NCBI GenBank assembly: GCA_007126095.1
Contig: SLBZ01000055.1
Coordinates: 1 to 60,403, forward strand
Source of the DNA: Aquisalimonas sp.
GTDB taxonomy: Bacteria > Pseudomonadota > Gammaproteobacteria > Nitrococcales > Aquisalimonadaceae
Direction of reading: 5' to 3'
Length of the DNA stretch: 60,403 nucleotides
Below are positions 1-8,743 of the stretch, one piece after another (position 1 is the stretch's first letter; the number at the start of each line of letters is the position of its first letter). Under the pieces are notes generated by a model. It searched no databases. It had not been told where the DNA came from and was given only the letters and a program-made list of their open reading frames with translations. The translations under genes were made by a program, and so were the position numbers.

Positions 1-667
1 CCGAACTCGTCACCGCCCAGGCGGCCGACGATGTCACCATCACGGAGGAACAGGCGCATGGCGCGTGCCAGACAGCCGAGCACGGCATCGCCGGCGGCGT
101 GCCCGGCGTTATCGTTGACGCTCTTGAAACAGTCCAGATCAACGAAACACATGGCGTGCACCACGCCATCACCACGCCATCGCGCCGGCTCTCCTCAACG
201 GCCAACCAGAGCCGGCGTTCGAACTCGCGACGGTTCATCAGCCCTGTCAACGGATCGTGGGTCGCCTGGTAAACCAGCTCCCGCAGATGCCGAGCGTCCT
301 GGATCACCACGACGTAGCCCGTATGGGCACCGTCCGCGTCACGCAGCACGGTGACGGTATCGCTGATGATCGCCTCACCGCCATCCCCGCGCAGCAGGAG
401 GCGCCCATCGCCATTACACCGGTCGGACTCGCCACCATCGACGAGGATCGGCGCCGGCCGCCGGTCAGCGGGATCGACACAGGCCAGCACCTTGGACAAT
501 GGCTGTCCCACGGCGCTACCCGCCGATCGCCCCGTAAGCGCTGCTGCGGCAGGATTCAGGTAGACAACGCGCTCCGCCGCATCGGTGACAACCACGCCGT
601 GGTCCAGCGCCTCAAGCACGCGCAGGCTGACCGGATCATCTCCGTGTGACGCTTGCCCATCGGTCAT
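1..667 (-). pseudogene. PAS-GGDEF diguanylate cyclase, frameshifted and cut by the window edge
   Basis: GGDEF proteins make the second messenger cyclic di-GMP from GTP. Read from the ATG at 667 (AGGGAG seven bases upstream), the first frame gives a PAS-like sensor region and then DPLTGLMNRREFE, the usual entry of a GGDEF domain. The metal-binding segment FVDLDCFKSVND and the GGDEF motif itself (bases 3-17) lie in a different frame. The switch falls at an exact 11-base tandem repeat, accacgccatc, at 160-170 and 171-181; removing one copy restores one continuous frame. The upstream frame runs on without a stop to the window edge, so it would give a protein lacking the active site. This is a broken or phase-variable gene, or an assembly error. 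The 3' end lies outside the window. The domain call is firm; whether it works in the cell is open. Confidence 0.85.
160..181. repeat. 11-bp tandem duplication causing the GGDEF frameshift
   Basis: The unit accacgccatc occurs twice head to tail with no mismatch. Eleven is not a multiple of three, so one copy more or less changes the frame of the GGDEF gene on the minus strand. The protein from a single-copy version reads smoothly (SRRDGVVHAMCFVDLD), which argues that two copies is the derived state. Confidence 0.9.
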
Positions 668-840
668 GTAAGGGCTCCCTGGGTTGAGTCGAGTCCGGCA
701 CCCGCGCCCGGATGTTCGTCATACCCGTGAATCGTATGAGCTCGACCACAGACTGCACAGTCGGCGCAACCGCAATGCAGCATCGGGTATCCCCGGATAT
801 CGCCCCGACGGTAGGGAAAACCGTGACCGGCATAGAACAT
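664..840 (-). CDS. possible small Cys-rich protein upstream of the GGDEF gene
   Basis: A 58-codon frame (68 if an ATG at 870 is used) whose TGA overlaps the GGDEF gene's start as ATGA, the usual layout of translationally coupled genes. The peptide contains CGCADCAVC, a CxCxxCxxC pattern of the kind that binds metals or Fe-S clusters. Against it: no convincing ribosome-binding site at either start, a middling third-position GC bias, and no family that I recognise. I list it as a candidate only. Confidence 0.25.
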   Translation of the reverse strand: MFYAGHGFPYRRGDIRGYPMLHCGCADCAVCGRAHTIHGYDEHPGAGAGLDSTQGALT

Positions 841-959
841 GCCCCTGTATGCGCGTCCGGGCATCACCACTACCGTGTGCTAACCGCCTGATCACCGGCG
901 GAGGCCTGGCCACGAGCCGGGCCGCGCTCAGACTCCCAACACACGAAGGAGACCCGGAT

Positions 960-1466
960 ATGAAACCTGCAAACCGCCCCGCGCAGTCCTCTGGCGAATT
1001 CGGCAGCACAATGCACTGGGGTGCGGGCTGGCTTCCGACAATGGAGCGGTCGGGACAACGACTGCAGCAGTTCCAGCATGCCGCCCAGGACTTTCAGAAA
1101 ACCGTCAACCAGGAGTCCATCAGCCAGATCGAGGACATATTCGCTGCCATCAGCCAGATTTCCAGCGCTGTGAATGACGCGGCCCGGGCGCCCAGCATCA
1201 CCAGCGTATTCAGTGCGCAGCCCAGAGTGCTGGAGTGCATGATGGAGATGAACCAGAAGGGCAACGAGCGGTTGATGCGCATCACCGAGCGCATGAACGC
1301 CTGCACTGCTGCCATGGCCAACGGCGAGGCCACAGAGTCCGTTACCCGGGCCACGGAGGAGGCCAGTGGCGACGGCAGTGAGACGCAGGCGTCAATCGAT
1401 TCCGGCGCACCCGGCCGCGTGTCGGGGCAAGAGGGCAAGCGGGCTGCCGCCGCTCAAGGGAGCTGA
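960..1466 (+). CDS. phasin-like hypothetical protein (168 aa)
   Basis: The start ATG follows GAAGGAG at good spacing. The protein is hydrophilic and helical: about residues 20-115 form an amphipathic, Gln/Met-rich stretch (QRLQQFQHAAQDFQKTVNQ), and the last 50 residues are Glu/Ser/Ala-rich and probably disordered. This composition resembles phasins, the small proteins that coat polyhydroxyalkanoate granules, and a PHA synthase gene lies about 5 kb away. I see no diagnostic phasin signature, so the name rests on composition and context. The next gene starts 20 bases downstream and is probably co-transcribed. The 290 bases upstream, shared with the divergent GGDEF gene, hold only the doubtful small frame and presumably promoters. 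Confidence 0.5.
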   Translation: MKPANRPAQSSGEFGSTMHWGAGWLPTMERSGQRLQQFQHAAQDFQKTVNQESISQIEDIFAAISQISSAVNDAARAPSITSVFSAQPRVLECMMEMNQKGNERLMRITERMNACTAAMANGEATESVTRATEEASGDGSETQASIDSGAPGRVSGQEGKRAAAAQGS

Positions 1467-1486
1467 TCCCGAAAGGATAACCGGCT

Positions 1487-2536
1487 ATGCATGAATCCTC
1501 GGTTCAGCTGTGTGAGGGCCCCGGCGGCGCGCGCGTGGCCTTCGCCAGTCTGGGCCAGGGTCCACCTCTGGTGCTCGTCCCGGGCTGGCTGTGCCACCTG
1601 CATGAACTCTGGACCCATCCCGCCGCGGCGAGCGCCCGCCGGAAACTGACGGCAGCACACCGGCTCACCTGGTACGACCGCCTCGGCTGCGGGCTCTCGG
1701 ACCGACAAGGGTTCGAACTGTCGCTGGAGAACGATGTCCAGCAGCTCACCGCCGTGATGGATGCCGCGGGGATCGATCGCGCAAGCCTGATCGGCTACTC
1801 CTTTGGCGGCCCGCCGGCGGCGGTATTCGCCGCACGCTACCCGGAGCGGGTCCAACGGCTGGTCTTCTGCTCGGCGTTCGCCCGGGGCAGCGCGATTACC
1901 ACGGAGGAGCGGCTGGAGGCCCTCAAACACGTGGTGCGCATGAACTGGAACGTGGGATCCAGGACGCTGGCAGCCATGCTGGTGCCCAACGGCGGTGCCC
2001 GCGAGATGCAATGGTACGGCCGCTTCCAGCGCATGGCGGCATCATCCGCGATGGCCGCACGACTGCTGGACCATCTGTGGACCATGGACATCCGCGACCT
2101 ACTACCGACCCTGTCCATGCCGGTGCTCGTGGTGCACAACCGCGGCGACCGCGCAGTGCCGCTCAGCGCGGGACAGGAGATCGCCGCGCTTGCGCCAGGC
2201 GCACGCATGGAGATCCTGGACGGTAACGAGCACGACCCATTCCTCCGCGACTCCGGCTCCCTGGTAGAGCTGATTCTCGACTTTCTCGCCGGCCGGCAAC
2301 CCGCAACGCAACGCCACCCGTCCATGCCGGGCGGTGAACTCAGCACGCGCGAGCGCGAGGTGCTGCAGCACCTCGCCGGCGGTGCGTCGAACAAGGCAAT
2401 CGCGACAGCCCTCGGCATCTCGGTGGGCACGGTGGAGCGCCATGTCAGCAACATCTACGGCAAGCTGCCGGCACACGGCCGCGCCGACCTGGCGCTGCGC
2501 GCGGTGAAGCTGGGCCTGGTCTCGCCGGCACCCTGA
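1487..2536 (+). CDS. alpha/beta hydrolase fused to a LuxR-type DNA-binding domain
   Basis: Residues 1-270 form an alpha/beta-hydrolase fold with a complete-looking triad: Ser105 in the elbow GYSFGG, Asp221 (NRGD) and His249 (NEHD). An oxyanion-loop motif PGW is at about 32-34. Residues 284-345 are a LuxR/GerE helix-turn-helix (LSTREREVLQHLAGGASNKAIA, then ISVGTVERHVSNIYGKL). Such fusions are known as predicted regulators in which the hydrolase may bind or hydrolyse a small ester or lactone; the ligand here is unknown. There is no receiver or other sensor domain, so the hydrolase is the likely input module. It follows the phasin-like gene by 20 bases. Confidence 0.88.
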   Translation: MHESSVQLCEGPGGARVAFASLGQGPPLVLVPGWLCHLHELWTHPAAASARRKLTAAHRLTWYDRLGCGLSDRQGFELSLENDVQQLTAVMDAAGIDRASLIGYSFGGPPAAVFAARYPERVQRLVFCSAFARGSAITTEERLEALKHVVRMNWNVGSRTLAAMLVPNGGAREMQWYGRFQRMAASSAMAARLLDHLWTMDIRDLLPTLSMPVLVVHNRGDRAVPLSAGQEIAALAPGARMEILDGNEHDPFLRDSGSLVELILDFLAGRQPATQRHPSMPGGELSTREREVLQHLAGGASNKAIATALGISVGTVERHVSNIYGKLPAHGRADLALRAVKLGLVSPAP

Positions 2537-2686
2537 ACCTCCCTCGTACCGGTTTTCCCGTATCCCGTGTTGCGGGATCGCCGCGATGCGGCGCCGAACC
2601 GGTCCCGCCTAGACTCGCAGGAAACGCACCGCCTCCCGCTCTCCGGCGAGCGCGGGCGCCACCCACCGGGTCATGGGGGATTCATC

Positions 2687-3337
2687 ATGGCGACCAACTC
2701 GGAACACCAGCACAATGCGGTCACCCAGGGGTATGCGCTGGAAGGGACGCTCCTGGAGATCTGCTCCTGCGGCTCACCCTGCCCCTGCTTCATCGGCGAA
2801 GATCCCGACGGCGGCAAATGCTACGGGGTCATCGCATTCAACCTTGAGCACGGCGTGATCGAGGGCGTGGACGTCTCCGGTCTCACGGTGGTCAGTGTGG
2901 CCGTCATCCCCGGCAACGCACTGGCCGGCCAGTGGCGGGTGGTGCAACTGGTGGACGAGCGCGCCTCGGTTGCCCAGCACGAGGCACTGCTGCGCGCGTT
3001 CTCCGGCGACCTTGGCGGCCCCCTGGGCGACCTGGCCGGGCTGGTCGGCGAACTGGTGGCGGTGGAGCGCGCCCCCATATCCCACGCCGCGAGCAACGCA
3101 TCCGGGCAACTCCGTGTGGAGGGCATGGTGGAGGCAGCGCTGGACCCGATCACCTCGTCACCGGACGGCACCCAGACCACCCTCCACGACAGCGCCTTCA
3201 CCACGGTCAAAGGGGCGCCCGCCTATGTGGGCAAGTCACGCACCTACCGCGTGGACCTGCCCCAGTACGGGATGACCTGGTCGTTCGAAGGCCGCAACAC
3301 CATTCAGACCGCCTGGCGCATGGAGCACCAACCGTGA
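2687..3337 (+). CDS. DUF1326 family protein
   Basis: 216 aa from an ATG preceded by GGGGGA; an in-frame upstream extension has no family similarity. The N-terminal segment LLEICSCGSPCPCFIG, with closely spaced cysteines (CSCGSPCPC), is the hallmark of DUF1326. Its function is unsettled; the cysteine cluster suggests metal binding. The stop overlaps the start of the DUF2182 gene (GTGA), and this pair is a recurring gene couple, so the products probably work together, for instance a soluble metal-binding partner with its membrane protein. No signal peptide is seen. Confidence 0.85.
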   Translation: MATNSEHQHNAVTQGYALEGTLLEICSCGSPCPCFIGEDPDGGKCYGVIAFNLEHGVIEGVDVSGLTVVSVAVIPGNALAGQWRVVQLVDERASVAQHEALLRAFSGDLGGPLGDLAGLVGELVAVERAPISHAASNASGQLRVEGMVEAALDPITSSPDGTQTTLHDSAFTTVKGAPAYVGKSRTYRVDLPQYGMTWSFEGRNTIQTAWRMEHQP

Positions 3338-4119
3338 GCGCCGTCACCGCACCGCGCCGAATCTGGCTGGCGTCACCCGGGCTCCTCGCGCTGATTGCCG
3401 GCGCCTGGCTGCTGGGTCTGACCGCAGAGTTCACCGGCCACGCACAGTGGGTGCATCATCACCGGCCGCTCACCGGGGACATGTCGGTGCTGGCGAGCCT
3501 GGGTCTGTTGCTGCTGGCCTGGCAGGTGCATATCGCGGCAATGATGCTGCCGTCATCGTTGCCAATGATGCGGCTGTTCGCCCGCACGGCGGCGCGCCAG
3601 CCTCATCCGAGGACGGCGCATGCGGCATTCATCGGCGGCTATCTTCTGATCTGGACCGGTTTCGGCCTGGCGGCGTTGACGACACACAACGCAGCCATGG
3701 CCGACGTGCACCACTGGCACTGGCTGATTCATCGTCCGGAGCTGCTGACCGGTGGCGCCCTGGTTGTGGCGGGCGCGTTCCAGTTCTCGAGGCTCAAACA
3801 TGCCTGCCTGCGCCACTGCCGTCACCCGGGCGCATTCCTCATGGCGCACTACCGACGCGGACGGCTGGCCGCACTGACTCTGGGGCTACGCCACGGGCTG
3901 TTCTGCTTCGGCTGCTGCTGGGCCCTGATGCTGGTGATGGTGGTGGTCGGCATCGCCAATCTCGCGTGGATGGCCCCGCTGGCATTGCTGATGCTCTACG
4001 AGAAGACCGGACGCTTCGGCGACCGCGTGGTGAAGCCCGTGGGCGTCGGTCTCATCGCCCTGGGCGTGTTGAAGCTGCTCGCCCCCGAATGGATACCTGC
4101 CGGTCACCATCATCACTGA
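3334..4119 (+). CDS. DUF2182 integral membrane protein
   Basis: Starts with GTG overlapping the DUF1326 stop. The 261-aa product has about six or seven hydrophobic segments. It carries the family's conserved metal-binding-type motifs: WQVHIAAMMLPSSLPMM near residues 63-79 and RHGLFCFGCCWALMLVMV near 190-207, plus the pair CLRHC before them. It is probably an inner-membrane protein handling a metal. The natural C-terminus ends in four histidines and a His-rich loop (VHHWHWLIH) lies mid-protein, consistent with metal contact. Biochemical function is not established for the family. Confidence 0.87.
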   Translation: MSAVTAPRRIWLASPGLLALIAGAWLLGLTAEFTGHAQWVHHHRPLTGDMSVLASLGLLLLAWQVHIAAMMLPSSLPMMRLFARTAARQPHPRTAHAAFIGGYLLIWTGFGLAALTTHNAAMADVHHWHWLIHRPELLTGGALVVAGAFQFSRLKHACLRHCRHPGAFLMAHYRRGRLAALTLGLRHGLFCFGCCWALMLVMVVVGIANLAWMAPLALLMLYEKTGRFGDRVVKPVGVGLIALGVLKLLAPEWIPAGHHHH

Positions 4120-4215
4120 ACGGCGGGATCCGTGACCCTTCGTCAGCCGCCGCTTGACGCGCCACCCCGCCTCTGCTTATCTCAAGCTAATCAGTTGGTC
4201 GGGAGGTGACGGGGC

Positions 4216-6165
4216 ATGGCGATCAGTAGCGAATCCACTCCGATCGGCGCAACGGCCGATACATTCCACCCGCTGGACCCGCTTGGCCCCGAGGAGATGC
4301 GCACGGCCGCCGCCCTGCTGCGGGAAGCACTCGGGCCCGAGCCGCTGCGCTTCGAACGGCTGACCCTGGAAGAACCCGACAAGGAGTCGATCCGAGGTTG
4401 GCAGCCGGGACAGCCGCTGGACCGCCGGGTCCGATTCGTGGTGTCGCGGCCCGGCGGTATCGGCGTAACCCTGGGCATTCTCTCCCTGGACGAACATCGT
4501 ATCCTCTCCAGCGAACACCTGCCGGACGCGCGGCCCATGATCATGCTGGAGGAGTTCATGGCCATCGAGGACGCAGTCAAGGCAGACCCGGCGTTCATCA
4601 AGGCCTGCGCCCGCCGCGGCATCGACGACATGTCACTGGTCTGCGTGGACCCGTGGTCGGCGGGTCGCTTTGACGTCCCGGGCGAAGAGGGACGCCGCTT
4701 ATCCCACACCTTCGCATGGGTCCGCAATCATGCCCGCGACAACTTCTACGCCCACCCCATCGAAGGGGTGAACGCCGTGGTGGACGTGGACACCCTCGAG
4801 GTCATTCGCGTGGACGATCACTACGCGGACCGGGAACCGGTGCCGGTCCCCCGGGGTGAGTCGAACTACGAGGCGGAGCTGGTCGGCGAACACCGTGGCG
4901 ACATCAAGCCGCTGGACGTCATCCAGAGCGACGGGCCGAGCTTCACCCTGGAAGGCAATCTACTGCGCTGGCAGGGCTGGGATGTGCGCATCGGCTTCAA
5001 CGCCCGGGAAGGGCTGACCCTGCACACGCTGGGCCATACCGAGGGCGATGAGCGTCGCCCGATCCTCCACCGGGCCTCACTGGCCGAGATGGTCGTCCCC
5101 TACGGCAGCCCTGCCGCCGGCCACTATCGGAAGAACGTCTTCGACATCGGCGAGTACGGCCTCGGCAAGCTGGCGAACTCCCTGACACTGGGCTGCGACT
5201 GCCTGGGTGCCATCCGCTACCTGGACGCCTACGTCAACGGCATCGACGGTGAGCCCATCGAGATCGCCAATGCCATCTGCATCCACGAGGAAGACAACGG
5301 CATTGCCTGGAAGCACTGGGACTTCCGTACCGACCACACGGAGGTACGGCGACTGCGGCGCCTGGTGATTTCCTCCATCTCCACCGTCGGCAACTACGAA
5401 TACGCGTCTTACTGGTACCTCTACCAGACGGGTATGGTGGAATTCGAAATGAAGGCCACCGGCATCATCAACACGGTAGCCTGCGAGCCGGGCAAACCGT
5501 CGCCTTACGCCAATGAGGTGGCCCCGGGCGTGGCCGGCCAGATCCACCAGCACCTGTTCTGCGCCCGGCTCGACATGGACGTGGACGGCCCCGACAACGC
5601 GGTAATGGAGTACAACGTGGTGGTGCCGCCGGAGGGGCCCGAGAATCCGTATGGCAACGCGTTCCGCGAGGAGGCGACCCTGCTCGAGACGGAGCGGGCG
5701 GCGCAGCGGCGGGCGAACAGCGAGACCATGCGCTACTGGAAGGTGGTGAACCGACAACGCCGCAACGCCGTGGGCCAGCCCACCGGCTTCAAGCTCGAAG
5801 CCACCAACCCGGTGACGCCATATACGCAGCCGCAGTCGCGGTCCGGCCAGCGCGGCAGGTTCATCCAGAATCACCTGTGGGTCACGCCCTTCAACGCGGA
5901 GGAGCGCTATCCCGCCGGCGAGTTCGTGAACCAGTCGGGCCCCGGGCAGGGCCTGCCGGAGTGGACGTCCGCCGATCGCAACCTGGTGGATACCGACCTG
6001 GTACTCTGGCACGTCTTCGGTCTGCACCACCCGGTCCGCCCCGAGGACTACCCGGTGCAACCCTGCGTGACCTGCGGCTTCAGGCTGATGCCGTCGGGAT
6101 TCTTCGACCGCAACCCGGCCATCACCCTGCCACCGGGCAGGAACGCCGCGAGCTGCTGCGCCTGA
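4216..6165 (+). CDS. copper-containing primary-amine oxidase
   Basis: Oxidises primary amines to aldehydes with release of ammonia and hydrogen peroxide, using copper and a self-made topaquinone. At 649 aa it has the length of tyramine oxidases of the AGAO/HPAO type. The cofactor site is N-Y-E-Y with Tyr394 as the topaquinone precursor. The catalytic-base region reads FDIGEYGLG (Asp310). Two copper histidines are in GQIHQHLF (444 and 446), and a third is expected in the later LHHPVRPED stretch. No signal peptide is present, so it is predicted cytoplasmic. It stands alone, convergent with phaC. No aldehyde dehydrogenase gene is adjacent. Confidence 0.95.
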   Translation: MAISSESTPIGATADTFHPLDPLGPEEMRTAAALLREALGPEPLRFERLTLEEPDKESIRGWQPGQPLDRRVRFVVSRPGGIGVTLGILSLDEHRILSSEHLPDARPMIMLEEFMAIEDAVKADPAFIKACARRGIDDMSLVCVDPWSAGRFDVPGEEGRRLSHTFAWVRNHARDNFYAHPIEGVNAVVDVDTLEVIRVDDHYADREPVPVPRGESNYEAELVGEHRGDIKPLDVIQSDGPSFTLEGNLLRWQGWDVRIGFNAREGLTLHTLGHTEGDERRPILHRASLAEMVVPYGSPAAGHYRKNVFDIGEYGLGKLANSLTLGCDCLGAIRYLDAYVNGIDGEPIEIANAICIHEEDNGIAWKHWDFRTDHTEVRRLRRLVISSISTVGNYEYASYWYLYQTGMVEFEMKATGIINTVACEPGKPSPYANEVAPGVAGQIHQHLFCARLDMDVDGPDNAVMEYNVVVPPEGPENPYGNAFREEATLLETERAAQRRANSETMRYWKVVNRQRRNAVGQPTGFKLEATNPVTPYTQPQSRSGQRGRFIQNHLWVTPFNAEERYPAGEFVNQSGPGQGLPEWTSADRNLVDTDLVLWHVFGLHHPVRPEDYPVQPCVTCGFRLMPSGFFDRNPAITLPPGRNAASCCA

Positions 6166-6181
6166 GCCAACGGATGCGCGA

Positions 6182-6209
6182 CCGGGCCGGCGCATTAGCC
6201 GAGGCCCGG
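6182..6209. terminator. hairpin between convergent amine oxidase and phaC genes
   Basis: CCGGGCC (6182-6188) pairs with GGCCCGG (6203-6209) across a 14-base loop in the 56-base gap between two converging genes. There is no U-tract, so it is at best a weak or factor-assisted terminator. Confidence 0.35.
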
Positions 6210-6221
6210 CCACTCCGATAA

Positions 6222-8024
6222 TCAGTCGTGGCGCTCCCGAACGTAGCTCCCCGGTGCATCCTCGATGGGGCGGTGCTTCTTGCTGCCCGGCTTGCGGGCG
6301 GCGACCTTGCCGCCACTCTTGTCGGCGAGCCAGTTGTTCCAGTCCGGCCACCAGGAGCCTTCGTTGAAGGCCGCCTTCTCCATCCAGTCATCCGGCGAGG
6401 CGGGTAGCTTGCCGCTCTTGGGATTCGTCCAGTAGCCGTACTTGTTCTTGCTGGGCGGATTGACGACACCGGCAATGTGGCCCGACATGCCGAGGGTGAA
6501 CTTGACGTTGCTGGACAGCAGGCGCGCCCCCGAATAGGTTGCCTGCCACGGTGCAATATGGTCTTCCTTGGTCGAGATGTAGTAGGCCGGCACCTTGACC
6601 TTCGACAGGTCGATGGGTACGCCATTCAGCGAGATGCCGCCCGGCTCCCGCAGCTTGTTGCGCAGGTACATGTTGCGGAGATAGAACGAATGCATCCGTG
6701 CGGGCATGTTGGTGGAATCCTGGTTCCAGTACAGCAGGTCAAACGGGAACGGATCCTGGCCGTGCAGGTAGTTGTTGACGAAGAATGACCAGATCAGATC
6801 ATTGTCGCGGAGCATGTTCATGGCCGTCGCCATCTGGCTGCCCTTGAGCACGCCGCGCTCCTCCATCTGCTTCTCCAGCACCTCCAGCTGCTCCTCGTCG
6901 ATGAACAGCTCCAGATCACCGGGGCTCTCGAAGTCCAGCAGGGTCACGAAGAACGTCGCGCTCTGCGGTCGCTTGTCGCCCGTCTCGGCACAGTAGGCGA
7001 GAGTCGATGCGAGCAGCGTGCCCCCGAGGCAGTACCCCACCATGTTCACTTCCGACTCGCCGGTAATTTCCTCTGCCACGTCCATGGCCACCAGCGGGCC
7101 TTCGAGCATGTAGTCGTCGAAAGTCTTGCTGGCAAGCTCCGCGGTCGGGTTGCGCCACGAGATCATGAACACCGTATGGCCCTGCTCCACTAGCCAGCGC
7201 ACCACCGAGTTCTGCGGACGCAGATCCAGGATGTAGTATTTGTTGATCCAGGGCGGCGTGATGATGATCGGCCGCTTGCTCACCTCCTTGGTGGCCGGCT
7301 CGTACTGGATCAGCTGGATCAGGTCATTCTGATAAACCACCTTACCCGGGGCCACTGCGACGTCCTTACCCACCTCGAACGCTTCCGGGTGAGTCATACG
7401 GATCTTGAGTTCTCCGTTGCCGCGCTCAAGATCCTCCAGCAGCTTGTTGAGACCATCAAGCAGGTTCTGCCCGCCCGTGTCGATAGTCTTCTGCAGCACC
7501 TCCGGGTTGGTCGCCACGAAGTTGGATGGCGACATGGCGTTCACGAACTGGCGGGTGTAGAAATCCACCTTGCGGCGGGTCTTGTCGTCCAGGCCCTCGA
7601 CGCCGGCGACCGTGTGGTGAATGTGATCGGCGGTGAGCAGATAGGACTGCTTGATGAAGTCGAACAGCGGATTCTCTTCCCACCGGGCGTCCCGGAACCG
7701 CTTGTCCCCCGGCTTGGGCTTCACGGCGCTTTCCGTCTCCAGCCCCATCATGCGCAACCCGGTGGTCTGCATCAGCGACATGTAGTCCTGCCAGAATTGC
7801 ATCTGCGCCTGGACCAGCGTCGCCGGGTCGGACATGAGCCGGGCGTAGAAATCCTGAAACAGCTGCATCATGTGGCGGGCTTCGTCGCCACTGATGTTCT
7901 GGCTCGACTGCTGACGAGCGAGGAAGTCCTTGACCAGTTCCTGGCTCTTGCCAGCAACATCCATCATGGACCGGGAGAGTTTCTCGGGATCGACCTGGGA
8001 GAACTGACCTTGTGACTCGCTCAT
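6222..8024 (-). CDS. phaC: class I poly(R)-hydroxyalkanoic acid synthase
   Basis: Polymerises (R)-3-hydroxyacyl-CoA into polyhydroxyalkanoate granules. The 600-aa length fits class I synthases, which act without a PhaE or PhaR partner. The lipase-like box is GYCLGG with nucleophile Cys332. The Asp lies in STKEDHIAPW and the general-base His in GMSGHIAGVVNPP. The PhaC N-terminal domain occupies roughly residues 80-230. I chose the ATG at 8024 (GAGG upstream) over an in-frame start 22 codons earlier because MSESQGQF fits the usual synthase N-terminus. No phaA or phaB is adjacent. The 145 bases upstream, before the DUF6505 stop, should hold its promoter. Confidence 0.96.
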   Translation of the reverse strand: MSESQGQFSQVDPEKLSRSMMDVAGKSQELVKDFLARQQSSQNISGDEARHMMQLFQDFYARLMSDPATLVQAQMQFWQDYMSLMQTTGLRMMGLETESAVKPKPGDKRFRDARWEENPLFDFIKQSYLLTADHIHHTVAGVEGLDDKTRRKVDFYTRQFVNAMSPSNFVATNPEVLQKTIDTGGQNLLDGLNKLLEDLERGNGELKIRMTHPEAFEVGKDVAVAPGKVVYQNDLIQLIQYEPATKEVSKRPIIITPPWINKYYILDLRPQNSVVRWLVEQGHTVFMISWRNPTAELASKTFDDYMLEGPLVAMDVAEEITGESEVNMVGYCLGGTLLASTLAYCAETGDKRPQSATFFVTLLDFESPGDLELFIDEEQLEVLEKQMEERGVLKGSQMATAMNMLRDNDLIWSFFVNNYLHGQDPFPFDLLYWNQDSTNMPARMHSFYLRNMYLRNKLREPGGISLNGVPIDLSKVKVPAYYISTKEDHIAPWQATYSGARLLSSNVKFTLGMSGHIAGVVNPPSKNKYGYWTNPKSGKLPASPDDWMEKAAFNEGSWWPDWNNWLADKSGGKVAARKPGSKKHRPIEDAPGSYVRERHD

Positions 8025-8169
8025 ACGGGTAACCTCACTGCGTCGGGGCCGGACCAGCGGAGCCGGCCGTGCCTTTCGGGTACCGAACACCAGCCTGAAC
8101 CATCCTTGTACAGGCCACTACTTCATGGTCGGATCGAATGAACGAAAACGCAACGTCCCACGAGAGAAT

Positions 8170-8664
8170 CTACTCGTCCCGAAAGAAATCCCAGACACGC
8201 ACGGGCTGACCCTCACCTTCCCAGTCGGCGTGGGGCTGCACCGTCTTGAAGGCCTCGTGAATACCGTCCTCGTCGGCAGCCCGTTCCACGGCCAGCAGGG
8301 TGTTGACCTCATGCTCGCAGAGCCCGGCGGCGTACTCCGCCTCCTGTCTGGCCACGGGTAACGCCGCCTCCATGCTGGGCGCACCGTACTCGCTGACGAA
8401 ATGGTGGGCGAGGCTCTCGATCACACTCTTGTACTCGCCCTCCTCGATATCGTCCACTACCACCACGGTTGCCCAGCCGAAGCTGCGCGTTCCCAGAAAG
8501 CCGTGGCGGAACGCCTGCTTCTCCTTGCCTTCGAAGAGGGTCGGATCACGGTCGGAGAACGTGAACACGAAACTGCCGGGCACCGCCGGTTCACCAACCC
8601 GGGCGGCGTTGTCGTAGACGTGCTCGTCGGTGTCGTCGAGCCGGGCGACACGCATGAATTTCAT
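8170..8664 (-). CDS. DUF6505 family protein
   Basis: 164 aa, acidic and soluble. The order of motifs (RVARLDDTDEHVY at the N-terminus, then PGSFVFTF, RHGFLGTRSFGWATVV and EYAAGLCEH) matches my recollection of DUF6505, a family of unknown function. It lies downstream of the formate dehydrogenase gamma gene on the same strand, so an accessory role in formate oxidation is an inference from position. A terminator-like hairpin sits just before its ribosome-binding site (GAGG), so it may be expressed at a lower level than the fdh genes or from read-through. Confidence 0.7.
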   Translation of the reverse strand: MKFMRVARLDDTDEHVYDNAARVGEPAVPGSFVFTFSDRDPTLFEGKEKQAFRHGFLGTRSFGWATVVVVDDIEEGEYKSVIESLAHHFVSEYGAPSMEAALPVARQEAEYAAGLCEHEVNTLLAVERAADEDGIHEAFKTVQPHADWEGEGQPVRVWDFFRDE

Positions 8665-8679
8665 TCGGCCATCACCTCA

Positions 8680-8718
8680 CAAACAACAAACGGCAGGCGG
8701 TCCGGAGACCACCTGCCG
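8680..8718 (-). terminator. terminator or attenuator at the end of the fdh structural genes
   Basis: On the minus strand an 11-bp stem (one G-U pair, loop of six) made from 8708-8718 and 8691-8701 is followed by TTTGTTGTTTG. The shape is that of an intrinsic terminator. It begins 26 bases after the fdhC stop and ends right at the ribosome-binding site of the DUF6505 gene, so it could limit read-through into that gene. Confidence 0.65.
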
Positions 8719-8743
8719 CTATTACGGACAGCTGCAGCCGGGT

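Noticed and set aside
4107..4119. Run of four histidine codons at the end of the DUF2182 gene suggesting an engineered tag
   Set aside because: It is part of a natural His-rich protein in normal genomic context; no vector sequence is present.
5077..6351. Long open frame (424 codons) on the minus strand over the amine oxidase gene
   Set aside because: It is antisense to a gene with full family signatures; composition is His/Gly/Arg-rich, typical of GC-rich shadow frames.
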